Below, piece by piece: positions 51,039-62,902 of a stretch of 64,000 nucleotides of DNA. Position 1 is the first letter of the stretch, and the number at the start of each line of letters is the position of its first letter. Location: the NCBI GenBank assembly GCA_035771175.1, contig CM069610.1, forward strand, positions 23,898,501-23,962,500. The letters run 5' to 3'. Position numbers and translations under genes: made by a program. The notes beneath the pieces are model-generated. The model searched no databases. It was not told the DNA's origin and was given only the letters and a program-made list of their open reading frames with translations. Origin of the DNA: Paratinospora sagittata. Taxonomy: Eukaryota > Streptophyta > Magnoliopsida > Ranunculales > Menispermaceae.

Positions 51039-52225
51039 TAAAATGAAGGACTTGCTGATCAACGACGTTATCATCAAGACAGATTGCAATTTTGATTCTA
51101 TTCGAAGCTTGTTTTGACAAATGCAAGAATCAATACTTTCTTCTCTTGAAAAACTCTTTGGAAAGCTCAATCTAACTTGCAAAAATCGTGTGTGTTGTAT
51201 TTTTGAAAATCAGAGAATGAGTGTTTTATAAAATTAGAAGTTGCGGGTTAAAGGGCAAGAGAGTACAAAATGATTTGAATTGAAAACATTGTTTAATCTA
51301 AAGTTGTTTTGGGCGTGCGAGACAATGGGAATCATCTAGGTGTTAGTAGAGAATATTTCAATTAAGACAACCTGGAGAAATTGTATAACGAATAGACAAA
51401 TCGAGCAAGCAGAAGTGCCCACATTTTTCTCGTTAGAAATATCAGATTTTTTTCACAGACGTGGATAGCGTGCTATTGGGTTGTGTATCATGTTCTCAAT
51501 TTACAGATAGCTGGCTATAGCAGATCGATATACACAAACCCGAGAGCTCGAGTTTTACGGACTTTCCGATAGCGCGTTATCGAGGCCTATATCGCGCTAT
51601 TGCCCATTTTACTAAAAATGGAAAGGTCACGGCAACAGCTTTATAGCGAAGTATCAAAGGGGATAGCGCGGTATAGACAATTTTTCAGAATAACAAATGT
51701 TTTGTTATAGAACCCTATCAGCGTGCTGTCAACACTGATAGTGCGCTAGTGCCTTCAGGAAAATCTTGGCAAATTGCTGGATATCCTTAGTTTTGTAAAA
51801 TTAATATTTTGACACTCAACAACCATTCCATTAACTCAAAACATATTGTATAAGATTAAAAACTTTTAAATAATTCAAAACTCATTGAAATTACGATTAA
51901 AACCTTTCGGAAAACATTTTGTCAAAATGAAATACTATATCGAAGTGATTTTGAAGACTTTGCAGATTTCAGAGTTTTAGTGCTGAGATTGATCGAGAGG
52001 TTACCCTACACACCAAAGATCAAACTAATGCCTTACTTAGGCATGAGATATGTCTTCGTTCTTTTAGCTTGATCTTTGTAGACTTCGAAAGCTATTGTTT
52101 GATGTGTTTTTGATGCAAGACAATTGATGTGTTCTTTTTTGTTGTGTTATCATACCGAGACCACTTCATATATACTTACAACTTAAAACAATGGATAGCC
52201 TCTGCAAATCTAAGCACAAAAGGGA
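51039..52225 (+). repeat. Monomer 44, class A' (1,187 bp)
   Basis: A with GTTTAATC, GCGCGTTATC, TTACGATTAAAAC and CATTTTGTCAAAATG; ends in TTATCATACC. Confidence 0.95.
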
Positions 52226-53408
52226 TAAAATGAAGGACTTGCTGATCAACGACGTTATCATCAAGACAGATTGCAATTTTGATTCTATTCGAAGCTTGTT
52301 TTGACAAATGCAAGAATCAATACTTTCTTCTCTTGAAAAACTCTTTGGAAAGCTCAATCTAACTTGCAAAAATCATGTGTGTTGTATTTTTGAAAATCAG
52401 AGAATGAGTGTTTTATAAAATTAGAAGTTGCGGGTTAAAGGGCAAGAGAGTACAAAATGATTTGAATTGAAAACATTGTTTAATCTAAAGTTGTTTTCGG
52501 CGTGCGAGACAATTGGAATCATCTAGGTGTTAGTAGAGAATATTTCAATTAAGACAACCTGGAGAAATTGTATAAGGAATAGAAAAATCGAGCAAGCAGA
52601 AGTGCCCACATTTTTCTCGTTAGAAATATCAGATTTTTTTCACAGACGTGGATAGCGTGCTATTGGGTTGTGTATCATGTTCTCAATTGACAGATAGCAG
52701 GCGATAGCAGATTGATATACACAAACCCGAGAGCTCGAGTTTTACGGACTTTCCGATAGCGTGTTATCGAGGCCTATATCGCGCTATTGCCCATTTTACT
52801 AAAAATGGAAAGGCCACGGCAACAGCTTTATAGCGAAGTATCAAAGGGGATAGCGCGGTATAGACAATTTTTCAGAAAAACAAATGTTTTGTTATAGAAC
52901 CCTATCAACGTGCTGTCAACACGGAAAGTGCGCTAGTGCCTTAAGGAAAATCTTGGCAAATTGCTGGATAGCCTTATTTTTGTAAAATTAATATTTTGAC
53001 ACTCAAGAACCATTCCATTAACTCAAAACATATTGTATAAGATTAAAAACTTTTAAATAATTCAAAACTCATTGAAATTATGATTAAAACCTTTCGGAAA
53101 ACATTTTTTCAAAATGAAATACTATATCGAAGTGATTTTGAAGACTTTGCAGATTTCAGAGTTTTAGTGCTGAGATTGATCGAGAGGTCTACACACCAAA
53201 GACCAAACTAATGCCTTACTTAGGCATGAGATATGTCCTCGTTCTTTTAGCTTGATCTTTGTAGACTTTGAAAGCTATTGTTTGATGTGTTCTTGATGCA
53301 AGACAATTGATGTGTTCTTTTTTGTTGTGTTATCTTACCGAGACCACTTCATATACACTTACAACTTAAAACAATGGATAGCCTCTGCAAATCTAAGCAC
53401 AAAAGGGA
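52226..53408 (+). repeat. Monomer 45, class D with non-D start (1,183 bp)
   Basis: Begins CTTGCAAAAATCATGTG (not the D form CTTGAAAAA), then becomes D at TTTTCGGCG. The trimer junction therefore lies in its first 270 bases. Confidence 0.94.
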
Positions 53409-54596
53409 TAAAATGAAGGACTTGCTGATCAACGACGTTATCATCAAGACAGATTGCAATTTTGATTCTATTCGAAGCTTGTTTTGACAAATGCAAGAAT
53501 CAATACTTTCTTCTCTTGAAAAACTCTTTGGAAAGCTCAATCTAACTTGCAAAAATCGTGTGTGTTGTATTTTTGAAAATCAGAGAATGAGTGTTTTATA
53601 AAATTAGAAGTTGCGGGTTAAAGGGCAAGAAAGTACAAAATGATTTGAATTGAAAACATTGTTTAATCTAAAGTTGTTTTGGGCGTGCGAGACAATGGGA
53701 ATCATCTAGGTGTTAGTAGAGAATATTTCAATTAAGACAACCTGGAGAAATTGTATAACGAATAGACAAATCGAGCAAGCAGAAGTGCCCACATTTTTCT
53801 CGTTAGAAATATCAGATTTTTTTCACAGACGTGGATAGCGTGCTATTGGGTTGTGTATCATGTTCTCAATTGACAGATAGCGGGCGATAGCAGATTGATA
53901 TACACAAACCCGAGAGCTCGAGTTTTACGGACTTTCCGATAGCGTGTTATCGAGGCCTATATCGCGCTATTGCCCATTTTACTAAAAATGGAAAGGTCAC
54001 GGCAACAGCTTTATAGCGAAGTATCAAAGGGGATAGCGCGGTATAGACAATTTTTCAGAAAAACAAATGTTTTGTTATAGAACCCTATCAGCGTGCTGTC
54101 AACACGGATAGTGCGCTAGTGCCTTCAGGAAAATCTTGGCAAATTGCTGGATAGCCTTATTTTTGTAAAATTAATATTTTGACACTCAAGAACCATTCCA
54201 TTAACTCAAAACATATTGTATAAGATTAAAAACTTTTAAATAATTCAAAACTCATTGAAATTATGATTAAAACCTTTCGGAAAACATTTTTTCAAAATGA
54301 AATACTATATCGAAGTGATTTTGAAGACTTTGCAGATTTCAGAGTTTTAGTGCTGAGATTGATCGAGAGGTTACCCTACACACCAAAGATCAAACTAATG
54401 CCTTACTTAGGCATGAGATATGTCTTCGTTCTTTTAGCTTGATCTTTGTAGACTTCGAAAGCTATTGTTTGATGTGTTTTTGATGCAAGACAATTGATGT
54501 GTTCTTTTTTTGTTGTGTTATCTTACCGAGACCACTTCATATATACTTACAACTTAAAACAATGGACAGCCTCTGCAAATCTAAGCACAAAAGGGA
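53409..54596 (+). repeat. Monomer 46, class C (1,188 bp)
   Basis: C with private GCAAGAAAGTAC. It is followed by GGACAGCC. Confidence 0.95.
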
Positions 54597-55783
54597 TAAA
54601 ATGAAGGACTTGCTGATCAACGACGTTATCATCAAGACAGATTGCAATTTTGATTCTATTCGAAGCTTGTTTTGACAAATGCAAGAATCAATACTTTCTT
54701 CTCTTGAAAAACTCTTTGGAAAGCTCAATCTAACTTGCAAAAATCGTGTGTGTTGTATTTTTGAAAATCAGAGAATGAGTGTTTTATAAAATTAGAAGTT
54801 GCGGGTTAAAGGGCAAGAGAGTACAAAATGATTTGAATTGAAAACATTGTTTAATCTAAAGTTGTTTTGGGCGTGCGAGACAATGGGAATCATCTAGGTG
54901 TTAGTAGAGAATATTTCAATTAAGACAACCTGGAGAAATTGTATAACGAATAGACAAATCGAGCAAGCAGAAGTGCCCACATTTTTCTCGTTAGAAATAT
55001 CAGATTTTTTTCACAGACGTGGATAGCGTGCTATTGGGTTGTGTATCATGTTCTCAATTTACAGATAGCTGGCTATAGCAGATCGATATACACAAACCCG
55101 AGAGCTCGAGTTTTACGGACTTTCCGATAGCGCGTTATCGAGGCCTATATCGCGCTATTGCCCATTTTACTAAAAATGGAAAGGTCACGGCAACAGCTTT
55201 ATAGCGAAGTATCAAAGGGGATAGCGCGGTATAGACAATTTTTCAGAATAACAAATGTTTTGTTATAGAACCCTATCAGCGTGCTGTCAACACTGATAGT
55301 GCGCTAGTGCCTTCAGGAAAATCTTGGCAAATTGCTGGATATCCTTAGTTTTGTAAAATTAATATTTTGACACTCAACAACCATTCCATTAACTCAAAAC
55401 ATATTGTATAAGATTAAAAACTTTTAAATAATTCAAAACTCATTGAAATTACGATTAAAACCTTTCGGAAAACATTTTGTCAAAATGAAATACTATATCG
55501 AAGTGATTTTGAAGACTTTGCAGATTTCAGAGTTTTAGTGCTGAGATTGATCGAGAGGTTACCCTACACACCAAAGATCAAACTAATGCCTTACTTAGGC
55601 ATGAGATATGTCTTCGTTCTTTTAGCTTGATCTTTGTAGACTTCGAAAGCTATTGTTTGATGTGTTTTTGATGCAAGACAATTGATGTGTTCTTTTTTGT
55701 TGTGTTATCATACCGAGACCACTTCATATATACTTACAACTTAAAACAATGGATAACCTCTGCAAATCTAAGCACAAAAGGGA
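54597..55783 (+). repeat. Monomer 47, class A' (1,187 bp)
   Basis: Same as unit 44, including TTACGATTAAAAC and CATTTTGTCAAAATG. It is followed by private GGATAACC. Confidence 0.95.
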
Positions 55784-56966
55784 TAAAATGAAGGACTTGC
55801 TGATCAACGACGTTATCATCAAGACAGATTGCAATTTTGATTCTATTCGAAGCTTGTTTTGACAAATGCAAGAATCAATACTTTCTTCTCTTGAAAAACT
55901 CTTTGGAAAGCTCAATCTAACTTGCAAAAATCGTGTGTGTTGTATTTTTGAAAATCAGAGAATGAGTGTTTTATAAAATTAGAAGTTGCGGGTTAAAGGG
56001 CAAGAGAGTACAAAATGATTTGAATTGAAAACATTGTTTAATCTAAAGTTGTTTTCGGCGTGCGAGACAATTGGAATCATCTAGGTGTTAGTAGAGAATA
56101 TTTCAATTAAGACAACCTGGAGAAATTGTATAAGGAATAGAAAAATCGAGCAAGCAGAAGTGCCCACATTTTTCTCGTTAGAAATATCAGATTTTTTTCA
56201 CAGACGTGGATAGCGTGCTATTGGGTTGTGTATCATGTTCTCAATTGACAGATAGCAGGCGATAGCAGATTGATATACACAAACCCGAGAGCTCGAGTTT
56301 TACGGACTTTCCGATAGCGTGTTATCGAGGCCTATATCGCGCTATTGCCCATTTTACTAAAAATGGAAAGGCCACGGCAACAGCTTTATAGCGAAGTATC
56401 AAAGGGGATAGCGCGGTATAGACAATTTTTCAGAAAAACAAATGTTTTGTTATAGAACCCTATCAACGTGCTGTCAACACGGAAAGTGCGCTAGTGCCTT
56501 AAGGAAAATCTTGGCAAATTGCTGGATAGCCTTATTTTTGTAAAATAAATATTTTGACACTCAAGAACCATTCCATTAACTCAAAACATATTGTATAAGA
56601 TTAAAAACTTTTAAATAATTCAAAACTCATTGAAATTATGATTAAAACCTTTCGGAAAACATTTTTTCAAAATGAAATACTATATCGAAGTGATTTTGAA
56701 GACTTTGCAGATTTCAGAGTTTTAGTGCTGAGATTGATCGAGAGGTCTACACACCAAAGACCAAACTAATGCCTTACTTAGGCATGAGATATGTCCTCGT
56801 TCTTTTAGCTTGATCTTTGTAGACTTTGAAAGCTATTGTTTGATGTGTTCTTGATGCAAGACAATTGATGTGTTCTTTTTTGTTGTGTTATCTTACCGAG
56901 ACCACTTCATATACACTTACAACTTAAAACAATGGATAGCCTCTGCAAATCTAAGCACAAAAGGGA
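55784..56966 (+). repeat. Monomer 48, class D with non-D start (1,183 bp)
   Basis: Like unit 45 with CTTGCAAAAATCG. Private AAAATAAATATTT. Confidence 0.95.
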
Positions 56967-58154
56967 TAAAATGAAGGACTTGCTGATCAACGACGTTATC
57001 ATCAAGACAGATTGCAATTTTGATTCTATTCGAAGCTTGTTTTGACAAATGCAAGAATCAATACTTTCTTCTCTTGAAAAACTCTTTGGAAAGCTCAATC
57101 TAACTTGCAAAAATCGTGTGTGTTGTATTTTTGAAAATCAGAGAATGAGTGTTTTATAAAATTAGAAGTTGCGGGTTAAAGGGCAAGAGAGTACAAAATG
57201 ATTTGAATTGAAAACATTGTTTAATCTAAAGTTGTTTTGGGCGTGCGAGACAATGGGAATCATCTAGGTGTTAGTAGAGAATATTTCAATTAAGACAACC
57301 TGGAGAAATTGTATAACGAATAGACAAATCGAGCAAGCAGAAGTGCCCACATTTTTCTCGTTAGAAATATCAGATTTTTTTCACAGACGTGGATAGCGTG
57401 CTATTGGGTTGTGTATCATGTTCTCAATTGACAGATAGCGGGCGATAGCAGATTGATATACACAAACCCGAGAGCTCGAGTTTTACGGACTTTCCGATAG
57501 CGTGTTATCGAGGCCTATATCGCGCTATTGCCCATTTTACTAAAAATGGAAAGGTCACGGCAACAGCTTTATAGCGAAGTATCAAAGGGGATAGCGCGGT
57601 ATAGACAATTTTTCAGAAAAACAAATGTTTTGTTATAGAACCCTATCAGCGTGCTGTCAACACGGATAGTGCGCTAGTGCCTTCAGGAAAATCTTGGCAA
57701 ATTGCTGGATAGCCTTATTTTTGTAAAATTAATATTTTGACACTCAAGAACCATTCCATTAACTCAAAACATATTGTATAAGATTAAAAACTTTTAAATA
57801 ATTCAAAACTCATTGAAATTATGATTAAAACCTTTCGGAAAACATTTTTTCAAAATGAAATACTATATCGAAGTGATTTTGAAGACTTTGCAGATTTCAG
57901 AGTTTTAGTGCTGAGATTGATCGAGAGGTTACCCTACACACCAAAGATCAAACTAATGCCTTACTTAGGCATGAGATATGTCTTCGTTCTTTTAGCTTGA
58001 TCTTTGTAGACTTCGAAAGCTATTGTTTGATGTGTTTTTGATGCAAGACAATTGATGTGTTCTTTTTTTGTTGTGTTATCTTACCGAGACCACTTCATAT
58101 ATACTTACAACTTAAAACAATGGACAGCCTCTGCAAATCTAAGCACAAAAGGGA
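56967..58154 (+). repeat. Monomer 49, class C (1,188 bp)
   Basis: Typical C. It is followed by GGACAGCC. Confidence 0.95.
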
Positions 58155-59341
58155 TAAAATGAAGGACTTGCTGATCAACGACGTTATCATCAAGACAGAT
58201 TGCAATTTTGATTCTATTCGAAGCTTGTTTTGACAAATGCAAGAATCAATACTTTCTTCTCTTGAAAAACTCTTTGGAAAGCTCAATCTAACTTGCAAAA
58301 ATCGTGTGTGTTGTATTTTTGAAAATCAGAGAATGAGTGTTTTATAAAATTAGAAGTTGCGGGTTAAAGGGCAAGAGAGTACAAAATGATTTGAATTGAA
58401 AACATTGTTTAATCTAAAGTTGTTTTGGGCGTGCGAGACAATGGGAATCATCTAGGTGTTAGTAGAGAATATTTCAATTAAGACAACCTGGAGAAATTGT
58501 ATAACGAATAGACAAATCGAGCAAGCAGAAGTGCCCACATTTTTCTCGTTAGAAATATCAGATTTTTTTCACAGACGTGGATAGCGTGCTATTGGGTTGT
58601 GTATCATGTTCTCAATTTACAGATAGCTGGCTATAGCAGATCGATATACACAAACCCGAGAGCTCGAGTTTTACGGACTTTCCGATAGCGCGTTATCGAG
58701 GCCTATATCGCGCTATTGCCCATTTTACTAAAAATGGAAAGGTCACGGCAACAGCTTTATAGCGAAGTATCAAAGGGGATAGCGCGGTATAGACAATTTT
58801 TCAGAATAACAAATGTTTTGTTATAGAACCCTATCAGCGTGCTGTCAACACTGATAGTGCGCTAGTGCCTTCAGGAAAATCTTGGCAAATTGCTGGATAT
58901 CCTTAGTTTTGTAAAATTAATATTTTGACACTCAACAACCATTCCATTAACTCAAAACATATTGTATAAGATTAAAAACTTTTAAATAATTCAAAACTCA
59001 TTGAAATTATGATTAAAACCTTTCGGAAAACATTTTGTCAAAATGAAATACTATATCGAAGTGATTTTGAAGACTTTGCAGATTTCAGAGTTTTAGTGCT
59101 GAGATTGATCGAGAGGTTACCCTACACACCAAAGATCAAACTAATGCCTTACTTAGGCATGAGATATGTCTTCGTTCTTTTAGCTTGATCTTTGTAGACT
59201 TCGAAAGCTATTGTTTGATGTGTTTTTGATGCAAGACAATTGATGTGTTCTTTTTTGTTGTGTTATCATACCGAGACCACTTCATATATACTTACAACTT
59301 AAAACAATGGATAGCCTCTGCAAATCTAAGCACAAAAGGGA
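58155..59341 (+). repeat. Monomer 50, class A' (1,187 bp)
   Basis: A' with CATTTTGTCAAAATG, but the usual TTATGATTAAAAC rather than TTACGATTAAAAC of units 44 and 47. Confidence 0.95.
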
Positions 59342-60528
59342 TAAAATGAAGGACTTGCTGATCAACGACGTTATCATCAAGACAGATTGCAATTTTGATT
59401 CTATTCGAAGCTTGTTTTGACAAATGCAAGAATCAATACTTTCTTCTCTTGAAAAACTCTTTGGAAAGCTCAATCTAACTTGCAAAAATCGTGTGTGTTG
59501 TATTTTTGAAAATCAGAGAATGAGTGTTTTATAAAATTAGAAGTTGCGGGTTAAAGGGCAAGAGAGTACAAAATGATTTGAATTGAAAACATTGTTTAAT
59601 CTAAAGTTGTTTTGGGCGTGCGAGACAATGGGAATCATCTAGGTGTTAGTAGAGAATATTTCAATTAAGACAACCTGGAGAAATTGTATAAGGAATAGAA
59701 AAATCGAGCAAGCAGAAGTGCCCACATTTTTCTCGTTAGAAATATCAGATTTTTTTCACAGACGTGGATAGCGTGCTATTGGGTTGTGTATCATGTTCTC
59801 AATTGACAGATAGCAGGCGATAGCAGATTGATATACACAAACCCGAGAGCTCGAGTTTTACGGACTTTCCGATAGCGCGTTATCGAGCCCTATATCGCGC
59901 TATTGCCCATTTTACTAAAAATGGAAAGGTCACGGCAACAACTTTATAGCGAAGTATCAAAGGGGATAGCGCGGTATAGACAATTTTTCAGAAATACAAA
60001 TGTTTTGTTATAGAACCCTATCAGCGTGCTGTCAACGCTGATAGTGCGCTAGTGCCTTCAGGAAAATCTTGGCAAATTACTGGATAGCCTTATTTTTGTA
60101 AAATTAATATTTTGACACTCAAGAACCATTCCATTAACTCAAAACATATTGTATAAGATTAAAAACTTTTAAATAATTCAAAACTCATTGAAATTATGAT
60201 TAAAACCTTTCGGAAAACATTTTTTCGAAATGAAATACTATATCGAAGTGATTTTGAAAACTTTGCAGATTTCAGAGTTTTAGTGCTGAGATTGATCGAG
60301 AGGTTACCCTCACACCAAAGATCAAACTAATGCCTTACTTAGGCATGAGATATGTCTTCGTTCTTTTAGCTTGATCTTTGTAGACTTCGAAAGCTATTGT
60401 TTGATGTGTTTTTGATGCAAGACAATTGATGTGTTCTTTTTTTGTTGTGTTATCTTACCGAGACCACTTCATATATACTTACAACTTAAAACAATGGATA
60501 GCCTCTGCAAATCTAAGCACAAAAGGGA
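59342..60528 (+). repeat. Monomer 51, class B (1,187 bp)
   Basis: B with seven T's and TTTCGAAATG as in unit 22. Private GAGCCCTATATC, GAAATACAAATG, CAACGCTGAT and AATTACTGG. Confidence 0.95.
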
Positions 60529-61715
60529 TAAAATGAAGGACTTGCTGATCAACGACGTTATCATCAAGACAGATTGCAATTTTGATTCTATTCGAAGCTT
60601 GTTTTGACAAATGCAAGAATCAATACTTTCTTCTCTTGAAAAACTCTTTGGAAAACTCAATCTAACTTGAAAAAATCGTGTGTGTTGTATTTTTAAAAAT
60701 CAGAGAAAGAGTGTTTTATAAAATTAGAAGTTGCGGGTTAAAGGGCAAGAGAGTACAAAATGATTTGAATTCAAAACATTGTTTAATCTAAAGTTGTTTT
60801 GGGCGTGCGAGACAATGGGAATCATCTAGGTGTTAGTAGAGAATATTTCAATTAAGACAACCTGGAGAAATTGTATAAGGAATAGAAAAATCGAGAAAGC
60901 AGAAGTGCCCACATTTTTCTCGTTAGAAATATCAGATTTTTTTCACAGACGTGGATAGCGTGCTATTGGGTTGTGTATCATGTTCTCAATTGACAGATAG
61001 CTGGCTATAGCAGATCGATATACACAAACCCGAGAGCTCGAGTTTTACGGACTTTCCGATAGCGTGTTATCGAGGCCTATATCGCGCTATTGCCCATTTT
61101 ACTAAAAATGGAAAGGTCACGGCAACAGCTTTATAGCGAAGTATCAAAGGGGATAGCGCGGTATAGACAATTTTTCAGAATAACAAATGTTTTGTTATAG
61201 AACCCTATCAGCGTGCTGTCAACACTGATAATGCGCTAGTCCCTTCAGGAAAATCTTGGCAAATTGCTGGATATCCTTAGTTTTGTAAAATTAATATTTT
61301 GACACTCAACAACCATTCCATTAACTCAAAACATATTGTATAAGATTAAAAACTTTTAAATAGTTCAAAACTCATTGAAATTATGATTAAAACCTTTCGG
61401 AAAACATTTTTTCAAAATGAAATACTATATCGAAGTGATTTTGAAGACTTTGCAGATTTCAGAGTTTTAGTGCTGAGATTGATCGAGAGGTTACACTACA
61501 CACCAAAGATCAAACTAATGCCTTACTTAGGCATGAGATATGTCTTCGTTCTTTTAGCTTGATCTTTGTAGACTTCGAAAGCTATTGTTTGATGTGTTTT
61601 TGATGCAAGACAATTGATGTGTTCTTTTTTGTTGTGTTATCATACCGAGACCACTTCATATATACTTACAACTTAAAACAATGGATAGCCTCTGCAAATC
61701 TAAGCACAAAAGGGA
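60529..61715 (+). repeat. Monomer 52, class H (1,187 bp)
   Basis: Copy of unit 24 with six T's instead of seven, and private GATAATGCGC at dyad site 8. Confidence 0.95.
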
Positions 61716-62902
61716 TAAAATGAAGGACTTGCTGATCAACGACGTTATCATCAAGACAGATTGCAATTTTGATTCTATTCGAAGCTTGTTTTGACAAATG
61801 CAAGAATCAATACTTTCTTCTCTTGAAAAACTCTTTGGAAAGCTCAATCTAACTTGCAAAAATCGTGTGTGTTGTATTTTTGAAAATCAGAGAATGAGTG
61901 TTTTATAAAATTAGAAGTTGCGGGTTAAAGGGCAAGAGAGTACAAAATGATTTGAATTGAAAACATTGTTTAATCTAAAGTTGTTTTGGGCGTGCGAGAC
62001 AATGGGAATCATCTAGGTGTTAGTAGAGAATATTTCAATTAAGACAACCTGGAGAAATTGTATAACGAATAGACAAATCGAGCAAGCAGAAGTGCCCACA
62101 TTTTTCTCGTTAGAAATATCAGATTTTTTTCACAGACGTGGATAGCGTGCTATTGGGTTGTGTATCATGTTCTCAATTTACAGATAGCTGGCTATAGCAG
62201 ATCGATATACACAAACCCGAGAGCTCGAGTTTTACGGACTTTCCGATAGCGCGTTATCGAGGCCTATATCGCGCTATTGCCCATTTTACTAAAAATGGAA
62301 AGGTCACGGCAACAGCTTTATAGCGAAGTATCAAAGGGGATAGCGCGATATAGACAATTTTTAAGAATAACAAATGTTTTGTTATAGAACCCTATCAGCG
62401 TGCTGTCAACACTGATAGTGCGCTAGTGTTTTCAGGAAAATCTTGGCAAATTGCTGGATATCCTTAGTTTTGTAAAATTAATATTTTGACACTCAACAAC
62501 CATTCCATTAACTCAAAACATATTGTATAAGATTAAAAACTTTTAAATAATTCAAAACTCATTGAAATTATGATTAAAACCTTTCGGAAAACATTTTTTC
62601 AAAATGAAATACTATATCGAAGTGATTTTGAAGACTTTGCAGATTTCAGAGTTTTAGTGCTGAGATTGATCGAGAGGTTACCCTACACACCAAAGATCAA
62701 ACTAATGCCTTACTTAGGCATGAGATATGTCTTCGTTCTTTTAGCTTGATCTTTGTAGACTTCGAAAGCTATTGTTTGATGTGTTTTTGATGCAAGACAA
62801 TTGATGTGTTCTTTTTTGTTGTGTTATCATACCGAGACCACTTCATATATACTTACAACTTAAAACAATGGATAGCCTCTGCAAATCTAAGCACAAAAGG
62901 GA
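61716..62902 (+). repeat. Monomer 53, class E (1,187 bp)
   Basis: E with CAGCGTG at dyad site 7, as in unit 25 (CAACGTG in units 28, 30, 38). Confidence 0.95.

Larger units (their letters stand above)
42732..52225 (+). repeat. Eight-monomer block, copy 2 (9,494 bp)
   Basis: Units 37-44 repeat units 29-36. By eye I found very few differences over about 9 kb. Unit 30 has GTGTTCGTAG where unit 38 has GTGTTAGTAG. Unit 38 is preceded by GGACAGCC rather than GGATAGCC. Unit 40 has AAGGTAGATTG in place of AAGACAGATTG. The last third of unit 44 returns to class A, whereas unit 36 there carries F/B-like markers. The duplication is therefore very recent, or recently converted. Confidence 0.92.
48668..59341 (+). 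repeat. Higher-order repeat: D-C-A' trimer, three copies (period 3,558 bp)
   Basis: Units 42-44, 45-47 and 48-50 are three exact-length copies of D (1,183) + C (1,188) + A' (1,187). All three A' units share the private change CATTTTGTCAAAATG; the first two also share TTACGATTAAAAC. D units share TTTTCGGCG and GGAAAGTGCG. Differences between trimers are single bases: AATCATGTG in unit 45, GCAAGAAAGTAC in unit 46, GGATAACC before unit 48, AAAATAAAT in unit 48. The first trimer is also the end of the eight-unit block. Confidence 0.95.
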
